Assembly: GCF_958979055.1 (NCBI RefSeq)
Contig: NC_084894.1
Location: forward strand, 19,809,616-19,873,615
Reading direction: 5' to 3'
Origin: Alnus glutinosa
Lineage: Eukaryota > Streptophyta > Magnoliopsida > Fagales > Betulaceae
DNA: 64,000 nt
The position numbers and the translations under genes were made by a program. Below are positions 24,078 to 35,983 of this stretch, piece after piece. The number at the start of each line of letters is the position of its first letter. Position 1 is the first letter of the stretch. The notes under the pieces are model-generated. The model was not told the origin of the DNA, searched no databases, and worked only from the letters and a program-made list of their open reading frames with translations.

Positions 24078-24967
24078 TTATCAATTTCGTTGCCTTTGTT
24101 TTGGCCATTGGATCTACATCAATGATGAAAATCCAATGATTGATGAAGATCCAACGGCCAAAAAGAGATGGAGGGAGAGATATGTTGTTTTAGGTTTAGG
24201 GTTTCTTTCTTTTCTCTCATTTTTGTCATTTCTGCCGCTCACTTTCTTAGTTTCTTCTCGACTCTTCGTTTCTCACCTCGACAGACTCAAGGAGAGTAAA
24301 TGCTCTCAACCACCCACCTGCTGCATTCAATGAGATTTGATCTCATCTCTCTCACAAACGTCTCTAAGACTCTAACCCTCACCGCCAGCAGCTTTTCCTC
24401 CAGAATCTCTCAACCCCTCTCTCAGCATCTCTCTTCCTCTCTCTGTACCAGTAGACCTCGAGGCTTCACATCTACGATTTTCAGTCTAATCTTGAGCATG
24501 AGGACGACAACCCTCACCATGATTCGCACGCTTCAGCTTCATCGGCTTATGGGTTGTATATATATATATATATATATATTTGTTATTTACTCTTTGTTCT
24601 TTGTTTAGTTAGTTCGGTTCCTCTCTTGTAGAAAGAACTCTAAGATTTGAGTGCTTTCTCCAAAAATCTCAAAGGCCTTCTGATTTTTTTGGTGAATCTC
24701 TTTTTCTCCTTCATCCTCTTAGCCTATCTTCTGATTTTGTTCATCTTCTCTCACTCTTTCTCGCCATATCTCTTGCCCTAAGTCTTGGGTCTAAGATAAC
24801 CGAGAAAGGAAAAAAAAAAAAAAAAGAAAAAAAAAAAAAGAATCATTTTTTCTCATTTATCCATTTTTCAGAAAATAGAGAGCTTTTTCCTTGTTTGATT
24901 AATTGATTTGTTTCAGTTGTTTGATATTCGATGATAAATTCATTTTATGGTTTTATGACAATTTATG

Positions 24968-25560
24968 TTTGATTTATTATTCATTCTATTTTATTTAATA
25001 CTCTGTATAATATACTATGATTTTTTTTTTTCAGCTCTCTATCTCTGTTTGGGTTCTGATAAATTCTGGAAAAACGATACATTTTGATGTTTCATGTTTA
25101 TTATTTAGGTTTTAATTTGTAGTAAGAACATGATGCTATATAAATTTTTAGGTTTGATTTATTATTCATTTTGTTTTATTTAATACTCTGTAAATATATT
25201 ATGATTTTTTTTAGCTCTCTGTCTTTGTTTGGGTTTTGAGAAATTTGGGAAAAATGATACATTTTGATGTTTCATGATTATCATTTATGTTTTAATTTGT
25301 AGTATGAACATGATGCTATTTAAATTTTTAGGTTTGATTTATTATTCATTCTGTTTTATTTACTCCTCTGTATAATATACTATGATTTTTTTTTTTTAGC
25401 TCTCTATCTCTGTTTGGATTATGAGAAATTCTGGAAAAATACATTTTGATGTTTCATGATTATCATTTAAATTTTAATTTGTAGTATGAACATGATGCTA
25501 TTTAAATTTTTAGGTTTGATTTATTATTCATTCTGTTTTATTTTTAGGTTTGATTTATTA
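24968..25560. repeat. ~183-bp tandem repeat, three-plus copies
   Basis: The block GGTTTGATTTATTATTCATT, then TAATACTCTGTA and TTTTAGCTCTCT, GATACATTTTGATGTTTCAT recurs near 24968, 25152 and 25333, and partly at 25512. It lies in the leader or 5' intron of the hAT element, just before the transposase start. Confidence 0.85.
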
Positions 25561-25616
25561 TTCAAACTGTAGTTTGTGTTTATTATTGTAATGTAGTTTG
25601 CTACTACTTTTTGTCC

Positions 25617-27900
25617 ATGGACGAGTTGATAGTCAATGTAGATGAAGGTTCACTTGATGTGGACCTAAATTTGATGAATATTGCATCATATAATGATGAT
25701 GGACTTGTAAGTCTTGAATCACTTGATGGAGATGCTGTCCAACCTACCCCCAGTGGGGAAAGTGCTTGTGCGGCTGAGGAGGTTTAGGAGGGTGATGATC
25801 CTCAAAAGCATGCTTATGAAAGGAAGCCAAGGAAGAAGACCTCTCCAATTTGGAAGGACTTTAAGGAATTACTGCAATCTGGTGTGAAGAAAGCTCAATG
25901 CATTCATTGTAAATCTATCCTTGGCATTCCAGCTTCGGGTGCCACAACTCAATTTCACAGACACTTGAATAGCTATATTCCACGCATAGCGGCTAACAAG
26001 CAGAAGGTGATAACATTTGACTCTAATTGTGGCAGTGTGGTCTCCGGATCATGTTTTACTTATGATCATAAGAAGGTATGAGAGCTTGCTTATCATATGA
26101 TACTTTGCCATGAGTATCCTTTTATGGTAGTGGAACATGTTTTGTTTAACAAGTTTGTGAGGTCTAACACTCCTTATTGGCAAAAGATATCTCGTACAAC
26201 TGCTAAAAGTGATTGTATGTCTACCTATGAAATAAAGAAAAAGAAACTGAAAAATTTGTTGAGAAATGTTAACAAAGTAAACATAACTACTGACATGTAG
26301 ACCTCAGGTCAGAGAGTGTCTTATATGGTAGTTATATGTCATTTTATTGATTCTTGGTGGCATTTACAAAAACGTGTTTTAAACTTTTTTAATGTCCCAC
26401 CCCCTCATAGTGGTGTTATAATTGCTGATGCACTTCAAAAGAGTTTCATTGAGTGGAGAATTGAGAATAAGGTATCTACAATAACAGTAGACAATGCAAG
26501 AAACAATGATGTGGCTATTCGAATTTTAAAAGATGATTTTGCTTTGAAAAAGACATTAGCTGTTAAGGGACAACTCTTTCATGTACGTTACTGTGCTCAT
26601 ATCACTAATCTGTTGGTGTAAGATGGTATTAGTTAAATTGGAGTTATTGTGGATTGTGTTAGGGATGGTATAAAATATATAGTTGCATCGGCGGTAGGTT
26701 GAAGCAATTTGATGAAATTACAAAGCAGTTACAATTGTCCTGTAAGAAACTGATTTTAGATGTTCATACTAGGTGGAATAGCACTTATATGATGTTGTCT
26801 ACTGCATTAGAGTTTAGGGAGGTGTTCCCAAGGTATGAAGATAGGGATCAAAGCTTTCGTTGGGTGCCAAGTGTTGATGATTGGGTTAAAGTTGAGAATG
26901 TTTGTCATGTTTTAGAGGTTTTTAATGAGTTGAAAAAGATAGTATTAGGGAGTAATTATCCAACTTCTAATTTATTTCTTCTTGAGGTTTGGAGAATAAG
27001 AGATGTGTTGGGTAAAAAATCTAAGGATGCCAATGTTTATGTAAGAACAATGGCAGAAAAAATGTATTTGAAACTTGAGAAGTATTGAGGGGAATGCAAT
27101 CTGCTCATGGCTGTTGGTGCTGTTTTGGATCTAAGGTTCAAGTTGAAACTTTTACAATTTTGTTTCCCTGAAACTTATCAAGAGCCTGAAGCCACTAGAA
27201 ATGTTGAAAAGGTACATAGTGTTTTAAATGAGTTGTGTGGTGAGTATGTTGATGCCTACAACTTAACTGCTGCCTCAAACTGTGGGCATCAAAGTAATTC
27301 AAATTCTGCTTCATCTTCAAGTGATGATTCATCTAGTGGTGTTCAAAGAAGCACTAAAAGTGGAATGGCTATGTTTAACTCTTTTGTATGAAGTGTTGAT
27401 ACCTTTCAACCTGTGAAGTCGAATCTAGAAATATATTTGGAAGAAGATGTTTATATCTGTGATGAGGGTGCTGATTTGAAGTTTGATGCTTTGGAGTGGT
27501 GGAAATCCAATCAACTTAAGTACCGCATTTTATCTAAGATGGCATGGGACATCCTTGCAATTCCTATCACTACAGTGAGTTCGGAATCAACATTTAGTGC
27601 TGGTGGAAGGGTTATTGATCCCTATCATGCATCTTTATCTACTAAAACTGTTGAGATTCTACTGTGTGGAGCTGATTGGGTTCGAGCACTACATAGACTT
27701 AGTAAATCTTCTAATGTGAGTATTATAATTTGTAGGTGTGTTGCTAAATGAGTTTTAACTTTTCCCTTAAATAAATAGTAACCAATGTTCTTTGTTTTTT
27801 TTTTTGTTTTTTGTTTTTTTTTGTAGTTGGATGAGCCTTCTTTGGTGGAAATTGAGTTGCCTCAGTGCTGGATTGTGGAGAATTTTTTTTGTTATAGTTA
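25617..27900 (+). pseudogene. hAT transposase (BED zinc finger, RICESLEEPER/Ac type), inactivated
   Basis: The ATG at 25617 opens the frame. A BED-type zinc finger follows (about 25845-25990: WKDFKELL, CIHC, FHRHLN), then the central catalytic region (TVDNARNND; DVHTRWNSTYMML). The C-terminal hAT dimerisation domain spans about 27475-27690 (ALEWWKSN, SSESTFSAGGRVID). A 112-bp intron (27715-27826) probably precedes a short last exon ending near 27900. Disruptions: in-frame stops at 25785, 26079, 26298, 26619, 27086 and 27389, and one frameshift between 26619 and 26699. The protein would cut and paste hAT elements sharing these ends; this copy cannot encode a full one. Confidence 0.9.
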
Positions 27901-28814
27901 ATGAGATCAAACTCTAATATATATATATATATATATATTTTGCTATTCTGTACTTTGTCTTGAAAAAAATAACTCATCTATTTTTTTGATCGGTTATTTT
28001 AAGCAGATATTTGGTATGGAAGTGGACTGAAACTATTCTGGAAGTGTTGTATTTGGGGGAAGTTTTTATTAATATTTTGTAAGCTCATGGTAAGTTGATT
28101 TTGTTTTATTTAATGGTAATTTTAGACTCATTTATACACTGGTTATACATTGATTATGTTTTGTTTACATGCTTACTTTTTTCTAATTATGATTATTAAT
28201 TTCTTACTAATTTTTTCATTTTCTCTTGTAAATGTGTAATAAACAGGTGAAGAAGTTAATTCCTGCCTACTGGGGGGATTTGCTGCACTGCCACAGTGCC
28301 ATGTATTTAAACTTGTTTATTTTGTAAGCTTGACAATTGGATTTAATTTTTTTGAATGCTTGTGTTGTGTAGTGTAGACCGTGTAGTTTACTAGTTTATG
28401 TTATTTTGTGTTTGTTAAGATATTATATTGTTAGCTTGAAACTTTGCAAGCTAGCAGCCTTGGTAGGTTAACTATTGACTAGTTTTTGTTGGAATTCTTG
28501 AGATGGGGACTATCCATCCACAAGGACTTGTTTTTGTGAATGCTAGACTTGCTAGTTTATTGTTAGAACTTAGATAACTTAGATTGTAGTTCATGTTGTT
28601 TTCTATGTTTGTATATTTGGATGTTTTGGAAATTTGAAATTCTTGATAATCTTGTTAGCTTGAAGCTTGGATAGATCATTGATGAATACTTGGATGTGTT
28701 GGAAAATTGAAGTACTTGGAATTCTTGAGAATTCTTGTATATTGCCTTTTTTTTTTAAATGTTGGAACTCTTGAGAATGTGTAATCTGGAATTTGTTGTT
28801 GAATGTTGGCTTTA

Positions 28815-28995
28815 TGAAGTGAGTTGTAGCTTGTAACTTGTAACTTGTAAGTTTTAATTTGTTGTTTGTAGTTTGTAATTTGTAATTTGTATTTTGTTAT
28901 TTGGAAGTTGTTGTAATTTGTAATTTGTAAGTTTTAAGTTGTAAGTTGTAAATTGTAAGTTTTAAGTTTTAAGTTTAAATATTAAGTTGTAAGTT
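28815..28995. repeat. Degenerate TTGTAA(C/G/T)-type tandem repeat
   Basis: A run of 7-8 bp units (TTGTAAC, TTGTAAG, TTGTAAT, TTTTAAG) near the 3' end of the hAT element. Confidence 0.75.
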
Positions 28996-29360
28996 TGATA
29001 GCTTGTTAACATTATAAATGTTGAGAATCAATGTTTTAACTTTCAATGTTTCAGTTTAAATTTACATCTTTTAAATTGCTTTGAAATTGAATGTTAAAAA
29101 CTTGAAATGCTTGTTATAATGGTGTAAGTGCCCCAAAAAAAAACCCGAGCTCGAGCTTGAGCTCGTTCATTTTAGAAATATGTAACGAGTTCGAGCTGAG
29201 TTCGAACTTCAAAAACCCTTAACAAGCCGAGCCTCGAACAGCATTTCCAGAATTTTTCGAGCTCACGAGCCGAGTTCGAACAGGCTAAAAAACAAATCTA
29301 GCAGGTCCAAAAAAGCTCGAACTCGGCTCGACTTAGTTCATTTACAGCCCTAAACCAAGG

Positions 29361-30350
29361 TTTTATTCCATTCCAAGCAACCCTCAGCTGCCACCTCTTT
29401 AGGGGTCACGAGTTCTATCGTCTAGTTGAGTGTTACCCAAGGTATCAACCCGATCGATTAACTAGGGGATGGCTGGCTATGCGCAACGTTCATTGGCTAT
29501 AGGGTTTTACTAGAAGTCCTACAGTACACAAAAGCTCTACCATGAAGGAGTTAAGGGTACATATAGGACATATGAAGGATGAGTACGACTGTCGATATAT
29601 GTGTCAGTATTAGATTGTGCATTTCATCAGCATGATTTTATGTCTCTATTGTTGCATGACTACCCGAGAATAAAACCATGATTCCCTTTGCCAAATACAC
29701 TATTTCTTAAAAGAAAAAGCTAAGGCAATGATTCCTTTAAGGATGTCTCGATGATCTATAATGTGCTAAAGCCTTATTTATGTCACTGTTTAATGATTTT
29801 TACAATGTTATTTATGCGCATACTTATATATCAAATTTTTAATAATGACGTAAAATTGGCTCACTGCATGGGCTGGCTTTTGTTGGCGATTTACTTATTA
29901 ATCAAGTCGTGGACTTACACGATTTTCATCGATTAAACAATTTGTATTACAGATTGGCTGGGGATAGTACTTAGAGAGAGAAGACCAAAGGTAGATAAGA
30001 ATTCTGAAGCCGCAGGGCAATGGCATTTAGATGGGAAGTTAATCATTTATAAATGTATTGATTTGCATATTTGAGTGACAAAAGTAAAGTTGTAATGGAT
30101 AAAGTACTTAAGGGCTATGGCGTTTGTCCTAATGATATAGTGACTCGAAAAAGAATAAATAAATAAATATATGGGAAAGAAAAAGAAAAAGAGACATGAT
30201 CAAATCTCATTAACGATTCTATTGTTTAAAATGTAATATCGAGGTAGTAATAATAGCATTCCATATTATAAGTTAATTAATTTGGGAGTGCTACACCACA
30301 CATTTTGTCCATCTAAAGTGGACAAAATAACAGTTGGCATGTCCTCCATT
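29361..30350. other. Unrecognised, probably retroelement-derived
   Basis: The first ~40 bases continue the DUF4283-like fragment on the minus strand. The rest contains no domain I can name. The open frame at 29751-29936 is short and featureless. Confidence 0.4.
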
Positions 30351-30746
30351 AAGAGATTAAACAAACCTTTTACTGTTTTATTTTTTAAATAAACTGAAAA
30401 AGGCAGAAGAAAGAGAGAAAGAAACAGATATAGATTGATAATCATTTCACTCAATCTGCAATTTTTTATTTTTATTTTTTTGATAAATAAACTCAATCTG
30501 TAATATAAGAGTCATCATATCCAAAATTCAACAAAAAAACTAAGAAACTGTGACCTAACATCACCAACAAGTCCTTTTTAAGCATACACACTTCGATCTA
30601 TGCAGCATTGATAGAATACCTTTTACTGTTCTTTGTCCAAAACCAAAAAAAAAAAAGGGGGGCGGGGAGCAGAGAAACAGATATACACTTATCATGATCT
30701 CAGTCTGTACTAAGTGTTATCAGACTCCATATCATCATCTTCCTTG

Positions 30747-33700
30747 TTAATCACGTATAATGTTTTGCTCATCCCAGAGTGGACAGGAACATGTTGCTTT
30801 CTTGTCCTTCCACTCATCACCACAAGTGTAGCAAAACTCATACCCACATCTGCAAAAACATTGCACGGGGAAAATACAAGATCTTTTAACAAATATCACT
30901 TTAACGCAGAGAAACAAGAAACAGAAAATGGCTGATTTGTAGTTAGTTTTTTCTCTTGGGAAGCACAAAGATGTGAATTTTATAAGAAAGACAAGGACAC
31001 TGAATGAAAAAAAAAAAAGAAAAAAGGAAAAAAAAAAAAAAAAGGGACTAAATACGTTTGACCCTATTTGGTTTAACGACTTTATTTTTTGCTTCATTTG
31101 GTTCATTTCGTATTGTTGATGGTAGTCCACATCACATGCCTTCAAAAATCAACACATATCTCTATGCATAACTAAAAATTAAAAAATAAAATAAAATAAA
31201 ATAAAACAAAAAAATTAAAAATAAATAAAAAATAAAAATTAAACTAAAAAATGAGGCCATGACTGGTCTGGGGTGGCCGAAACACCACCATGGGACCATG
31301 GGGATAGTTTGGCCACCTCAAACTGGCCGGTTCGGGGGTGGCTGAACCACCCCCATGACCTTTGGGGGTGGTTCGGCTATCCCATAACCCTAAAAAGAAG
31401 GAAAAAAAAAAAAAAAAAAATCATGTTAGGGTTTGACCCTTGGGGTTGGTCAACCAACCCCCAAGCCAAATGGGGGTGGCCGAGCCACCTTCATAGCTCT
31501 TGGGGATGATTTTGGCCATCCCCATTTTGCTCTATGGGGGTAGCTGAACCACCTCTAATGGCCATGGGGTGGTTCGGCCACCCCCAAACTGGCCATGATT
31601 TAAATTCTTTTAAATTTTAAATTTTTTTTTTTGAAGTTTTTATTATTTTTTGTTTTTTAATTATGCATAAGGATATGTGTTGATTTTCTAAGACATGTGG
31701 CGTTGAGTTCTGTCAATTTTTGGGCAGAAATATCATATCCATCTTTAACCATAAACAATGTACCATCTACGATACGAAATGAACTACTAGGAGACAAAAA
31801 TAAATGCATTAAACCATATGAGGCAGAAAGGTATTTAACCTTAAAAAAAAAAAATACCAATCATCCACTCAACCAACCCAATGACATCTCCGTTTTGCTT
31901 ATCGAAAAGGTACATCCTCTTCATCTTGTTTTAGCATCTTTATTCCCTCAATAAAATAGCTCTTCCATCTACAAAATGTCTATATTTAGTGGTCCCGGTA
32001 ACGGATTTCTCGCGACTACCATGAGGTGATATGGATAGAGTATGTTGGGATTATTATCTCAATATTACAGCTGGAACTTATGGGATATACCTGATCCATA
32101 ACTTCTTGAGAAGATGCCGGATGGACTCTATCCCGGATTTTCCGGGAGTTTTGTTTATTTAAATAGTAATAAAAAATTGTTGATGTAATATAAAAAGTAA
32201 AAACTGTTCAAATTTTTTGAAGTTGATATTTTTTTAGAGAAATTAAATGAAAATAAGGAAAAGGAAAAAGAAGGGGTTGTCAAACGCCTTCAAATAAAAA
32301 AAACAAAATGTAAATCATTATTACATTGGGATGAAGTCGGCGAGAGGCAGCTATTGGGACCAGAGATAGTGCAAGACACCAAAGACAAGATCGCACTCAT
32401 TCGAAAAAGAATGTTATCGGCTCAAAGTAGACAGAAGAGCTATGCGGATCAACATCGCCGCAAGTTGGAATTTGAAATTGGCGATCAAGTATTCCTTAAG
32501 GTTTCGCCAATGAAGGGTGTAATTCGATTTGGTAAAAAAGGTAAACTAAGCCCGAGTTATGTAGGCCCTTTTGAGGTGAAAGGGGTTTCATCTTATTATT
32601 CTCTCCTATCATTAGGGTTTAGATGAAATGAGGACTATTTTTAATATAGTGAAATTAAAATAACAATAATGGATAAAATTCTGTAAATGCTCGAAAATTT
32701 TTATTTAAAACAATTATTGTCTCATTTTAGATTTGGTAAAAATTAAATTATGAATTATAGACACACAAAAGATCAAATTGGACGGAAGAATACAAAGTAG
32801 CTGCAACTGCAAGTGATGTGGTAGCACAACTTTCAGCCAGTTCAACTATCACACACGTACTTTAGCAACAAGAAGAACAAGAAAAAGTCAAATTGGAAGG
32901 AAGAATACAAAGTACCTGCAAGTAATGTGGTAGCAACCTTCAGCCAGTTCAACTATGTTGTTGCATTTCACACACTGGCGCCAATGTTTTGCCTCTGCAA
33001 GGGACTGAAGCTTTGCATCTTCTGAATGAGAATAAGGATTTGATCGTTTGTAATCATAGCAGGTCAGACTAGAATGCCAAGGGACTTTGCAATTGACACA
33101 GAGTAAGTAATGACATTTCATGCATTTTCTGACTCCAGATTCTTCAGCAGCAACATTTACAGTCTTCGTATATTCTAAAATAGCACTTTTTGACATTAAT
33201 GCCGAGCACCTGGGATATGGGCAATAAACTTTCTCTGTAACAGGAATAGAAGATTCCTTCATTCGTTGGCTCATGACCTCAACCAACTTTGGTGCCAAGA
33301 ATTTTCCACAGCTATCAATACTAACCTCACACTTACAACCTTCATGAGGGCACTTTGCCATCATCCCATTAAGAAACTTGACCTCCACATGCTGTTTAAT
33401 ACAAGAAAAGCAATACCTGTGCTGGCAACCATCAACTGAGAACATTTTATCAGCATCGGTATCTTCAAAGCAAATCACACATGTCTCCTTCAAACTCTTG
33501 CTGTTGCTAGTTTCTTCAGGCCAAGTAATTTGAGAAACTATAGCATCTCTTGCGAATTTAAATGCAAACTTAACATAATTACGTGCCACAAGAGACGGGT
33601 TGCAGTATGTAAATTTTCTTTGGAGAAGAGCCACCTGATTGACTAATGTTGCAATCTTGCTCTGTCGGGGTTGTACTCTACCTGTAAGCTGTTATCCAAG

Positions 33701-35083
33701 AATAGAATGTCAACCACCTCTATCTTTGTATCTTAAGAGCCTAACTCATTGGCAGTCTGGCACTAAACACAAGTTTCAATTATCATTTAACATTCAGTAA
33801 TTTTGATAGAGCAAGTCATATCAGCAAAGAAAAATGAAATTCTTTTGCAATAAGAAAATAATGGCAATGCCTACTTTCCAAGAGCGAACCAGTAGTGGGT
33901 GATTTGGAATTTAACAGACAAATGCAAATAATTGAAAATGTTGAACAAGAGAGGCTAACTCACCGAATCAATAGTGCAACTGAAAAGCTCATCAAGAAAA
34001 GTTGAAATACTGGAATTCCTTTCAATTTTCAAGAAGTGACTCAAATGAAGAAACATATGCAGGACATCACATGCTTTCTATTTGTTTAATCACAAATGCG
34101 ATATGCATTGTTTATGTAATACCCAACTATTTATAAATCAAAATGGGAATTTACCTTCACTGTTTTGTAGTTCAACTGAGTAACCCAACCTCTTATCAAG
34201 CTATATTATCAAATATAACAAACACAAATATTTCCACAAATAAGGCAGCACTCGAAAATAAAGAAAATTACAAATCAAAGCATCCAAATTTTAAACAAGG
34301 CAAAAACAAGTTAAAAGTTGAACTCACATATTGGTAAAGCATGTAGTCATCACAGAAAAAGGTGAGCCTTTCCAAATCCAAACTGAGAACTTCATTGAGC
34401 CCTTCGATCAGAGCCTCAAGCTCAGCAACTTCATAGGTCACGACTTGACCATCCACGACCGCCTCCAGATTCTTCCTCACCTCCAAGATCAGATTATCTC
34501 TCGGATCGCAAATCGCAACCCCAGCACCAGCCACAGTCACCTTCATACCCCTAACGCTCTCTTCGCTCACCAACCCCTTGAAATACAACCTGAAACACTC
34601 GGTGTCAAGCAAACCGCTCAACGAAGAAGAAGACGACGATGACGAAAGGTCCGTACGGTACGGACGGTGGTAATTGTCCCCATCGACTTCCCAATCCTGT
34701 TCGGGGATATTTTGAATATCTTCCGCGAGCTTCTGATCATGGATCCGACGGTCCAGATCCTCCAGCATTTTCCTCATCTCCGCCTCGCTTAGCTCGCGGT
34801 CCTCGAGCTCTTGCGCGAACCAATCCACGTCTTGCAGCATAAGCTCGACGGCGAAGTCGGAAAGGTCGTCGTCGTCGTCGTCGGGAGATGACAAGGCGTA
34901 ATTGAGCTGTGCCTGTGATGTTGAGGTTGAAGGTTGGAGAGCGATGGAGGCGTTCATGGCTTCTTCCATTTGGAGCTGATAGGCCATGTCGAGGTCGGAG
35001 TCTAGGATTTCCGCCGCCATGAGCACTCGGAATTGCTCGGAGAGCGCAGTGTTGAGGTCGTCTGTAACCGTACTCCTTGCCAT
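30747..35083 (-). CDS. RBR-type E3 ubiquitin ligase with N-terminal RNase H-like domain (RBR2)
   Basis: Exons 35083-34328, 33688-32916 and 30849-30747 give 543 codons. Exon 2 (773 nt) and exon 3 (103 nt) are exactly as long as in RBR1, and the introns fall at the same codons. Domains match RBR1: an acidic N-terminus with Ser/Asp runs, an RNase H-like domain (GAGVAICDPRDNLILEVRK), RING1 (CVICFED, HRYCFSC), IBR (CPYPRC, CMKCHYLLCVNC) and RING2 (CVKCNNIVELAEGCYHITC, CGYEFCYTCGDEW). The presumed thioester Cys is at residue ~504. Intron 2 is 2.1 kb and holds a MITE (31044-31841), a gypsy fragment and a partial copy of the exon 2 end. The 3' flank (30360-30720) is homologous to that of RBR1, so the two arose by segmental duplication. 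No coding breaks seen. It probably acts in ubiquitin transfer; the target is unknown. Confidence 0.88.
31044..31841. mobile_element. Mutator-like MITE with GC-rich hairpin core, in RBR2 intron 2
   Basis: The left end GGGACTAAATACG and the inverted right end (GGTATTTAACC) enclose long arms with GACTTTATTTTTTGC and TTCATTTCGTATTG blocks. The family is the same as 1014-1789. The flanks are poly-A on both sides, so a 9-bp duplication cannot be tested. The core (31260-31600) is an array of GGGGTGGCTGAACCACCCC palindromes. It is embedded in an intron and does not touch exons. Confidence 0.7.
32320..32626 (+). pseudogene. Ty3/gypsy integrase C-terminal fragment in RBR2 intron 2
   Basis: Plus strand: LHWDEVGERQLLGPEIVQDT, then KSYADQHRRKLEFEIGDQVF and KLSPSYVGPFEV, the GPY/F region at the end of gypsy integrase. 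Nothing upstream or downstream belongs to the element. It lies antisense to RBR2. Confidence 0.75.
32765..32865 (-). repeat. Partial duplicate of the RBR2 exon 2/intron 2 border
   Basis: This stretch repeats the sequence around 32888-32985, including GGAAGAATACAAAGTA, TGCAAGTGATGTGGTAGCA and TTCAGCCAGTTCAACTAT. It lies about 115 bp further into intron 2. The donor-site copy reads AGTAGCTGCAACTGC instead of AGTACCTGC, so the GT is lost. Confidence 0.8.
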
Positions 35084-35983
35084 GCCTTTTTTGTTTTCAA
35101 CTTTCTTTCACTTGTCTCGCTTGGAGTTGGAGTCTAGACGGTTTTTCTCTCTCTCACTTTGTTTGGGTTTTCAAGAGAGAACAAAATTGCAAGTGAAAAC
35201 AGAAAAAAGCACCATGGGCTGGTCTGTTTCAACTTTCTTTCACACTCTTGCTCGGACGGAAAGCGAGGAAGTTGCCGGGAAACTGCTTGGGTTTTCTTTT
35301 TTTTTTTTTTTTTTTTTTAAATGTTAGATAAATGAAAATGAACTACAAATTAAAAGAAATTACAATAAACTAGGGATGAACACCCCAAATTAAACACTAA
35401 GAATGTAAATACGTGGAGACAATGCTTCCAAAGATGTGGACTTATTAATTCTTGGCACGAATACCTAGAACCCGGGTCATTAGTGAAGGTGGTTATGGGT
35501 GTATACAAGTAGTGATGTAAATAAACTAGTTTGACAACTTGCTCGGTTTAGCTCGATCCGAACTCGAGCTCGATAATGTAGAAACTCGCTCGATTAGTAA
35601 GTGATACATACCCAACTCGCTTGACAAAACTCGATAGGGGCTCGCGAGCTCAACTCGTTTAAAGCTTGACCAGATCGCTCCCCCAGCTCGTTAGTCCGAC
35701 TCGTTAGCTTGTTCATATATCTTGTATATATGTGTGTGTCTATATATATTACTAAAAATGAGTTATATAAATTTAAACATGTATATTAGTAATTAAGTAA
35801 TATCCTATATGTTATATATGTTGTTTAATATTTATATGTTTGTGTATTAGTTAACATATTAACTAGTTAGTTCATAAACTAACATATTATCTAATTAATT
35901 AACACATACTAAGTAAATGTAATTAACTATATGTTACTCGATATTTTTATATATATATATATAGTAGTTAACTATAGTCTATA

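Larger units (their letters stand above)
23688..29352 (+). mobile_element. hAT-family DNA transposon, full length, 8-bp TSD
   Basis: Ends TAAGGCTGCAA (23688) and, inverted, TAGGGCTGTAA (29352) are flanked by identical AACCAAGG at 23680-23687 and 29353-29360. Subterminal regions carry many CTCGGCTCG/CGAGCTCG motifs in both ends, the usual transposase-binding arrays. The 5.7-kb body contains a 5' leader with a three-copy ~183-bp tandem repeat (24968-25560), a transposase gene (25617-~27900) and an AT-rich 3' part with short TTGTAA-type tandem repeats. It is the best-preserved DNA transposon of the window, but its gene is broken. Confidence 0.93.
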
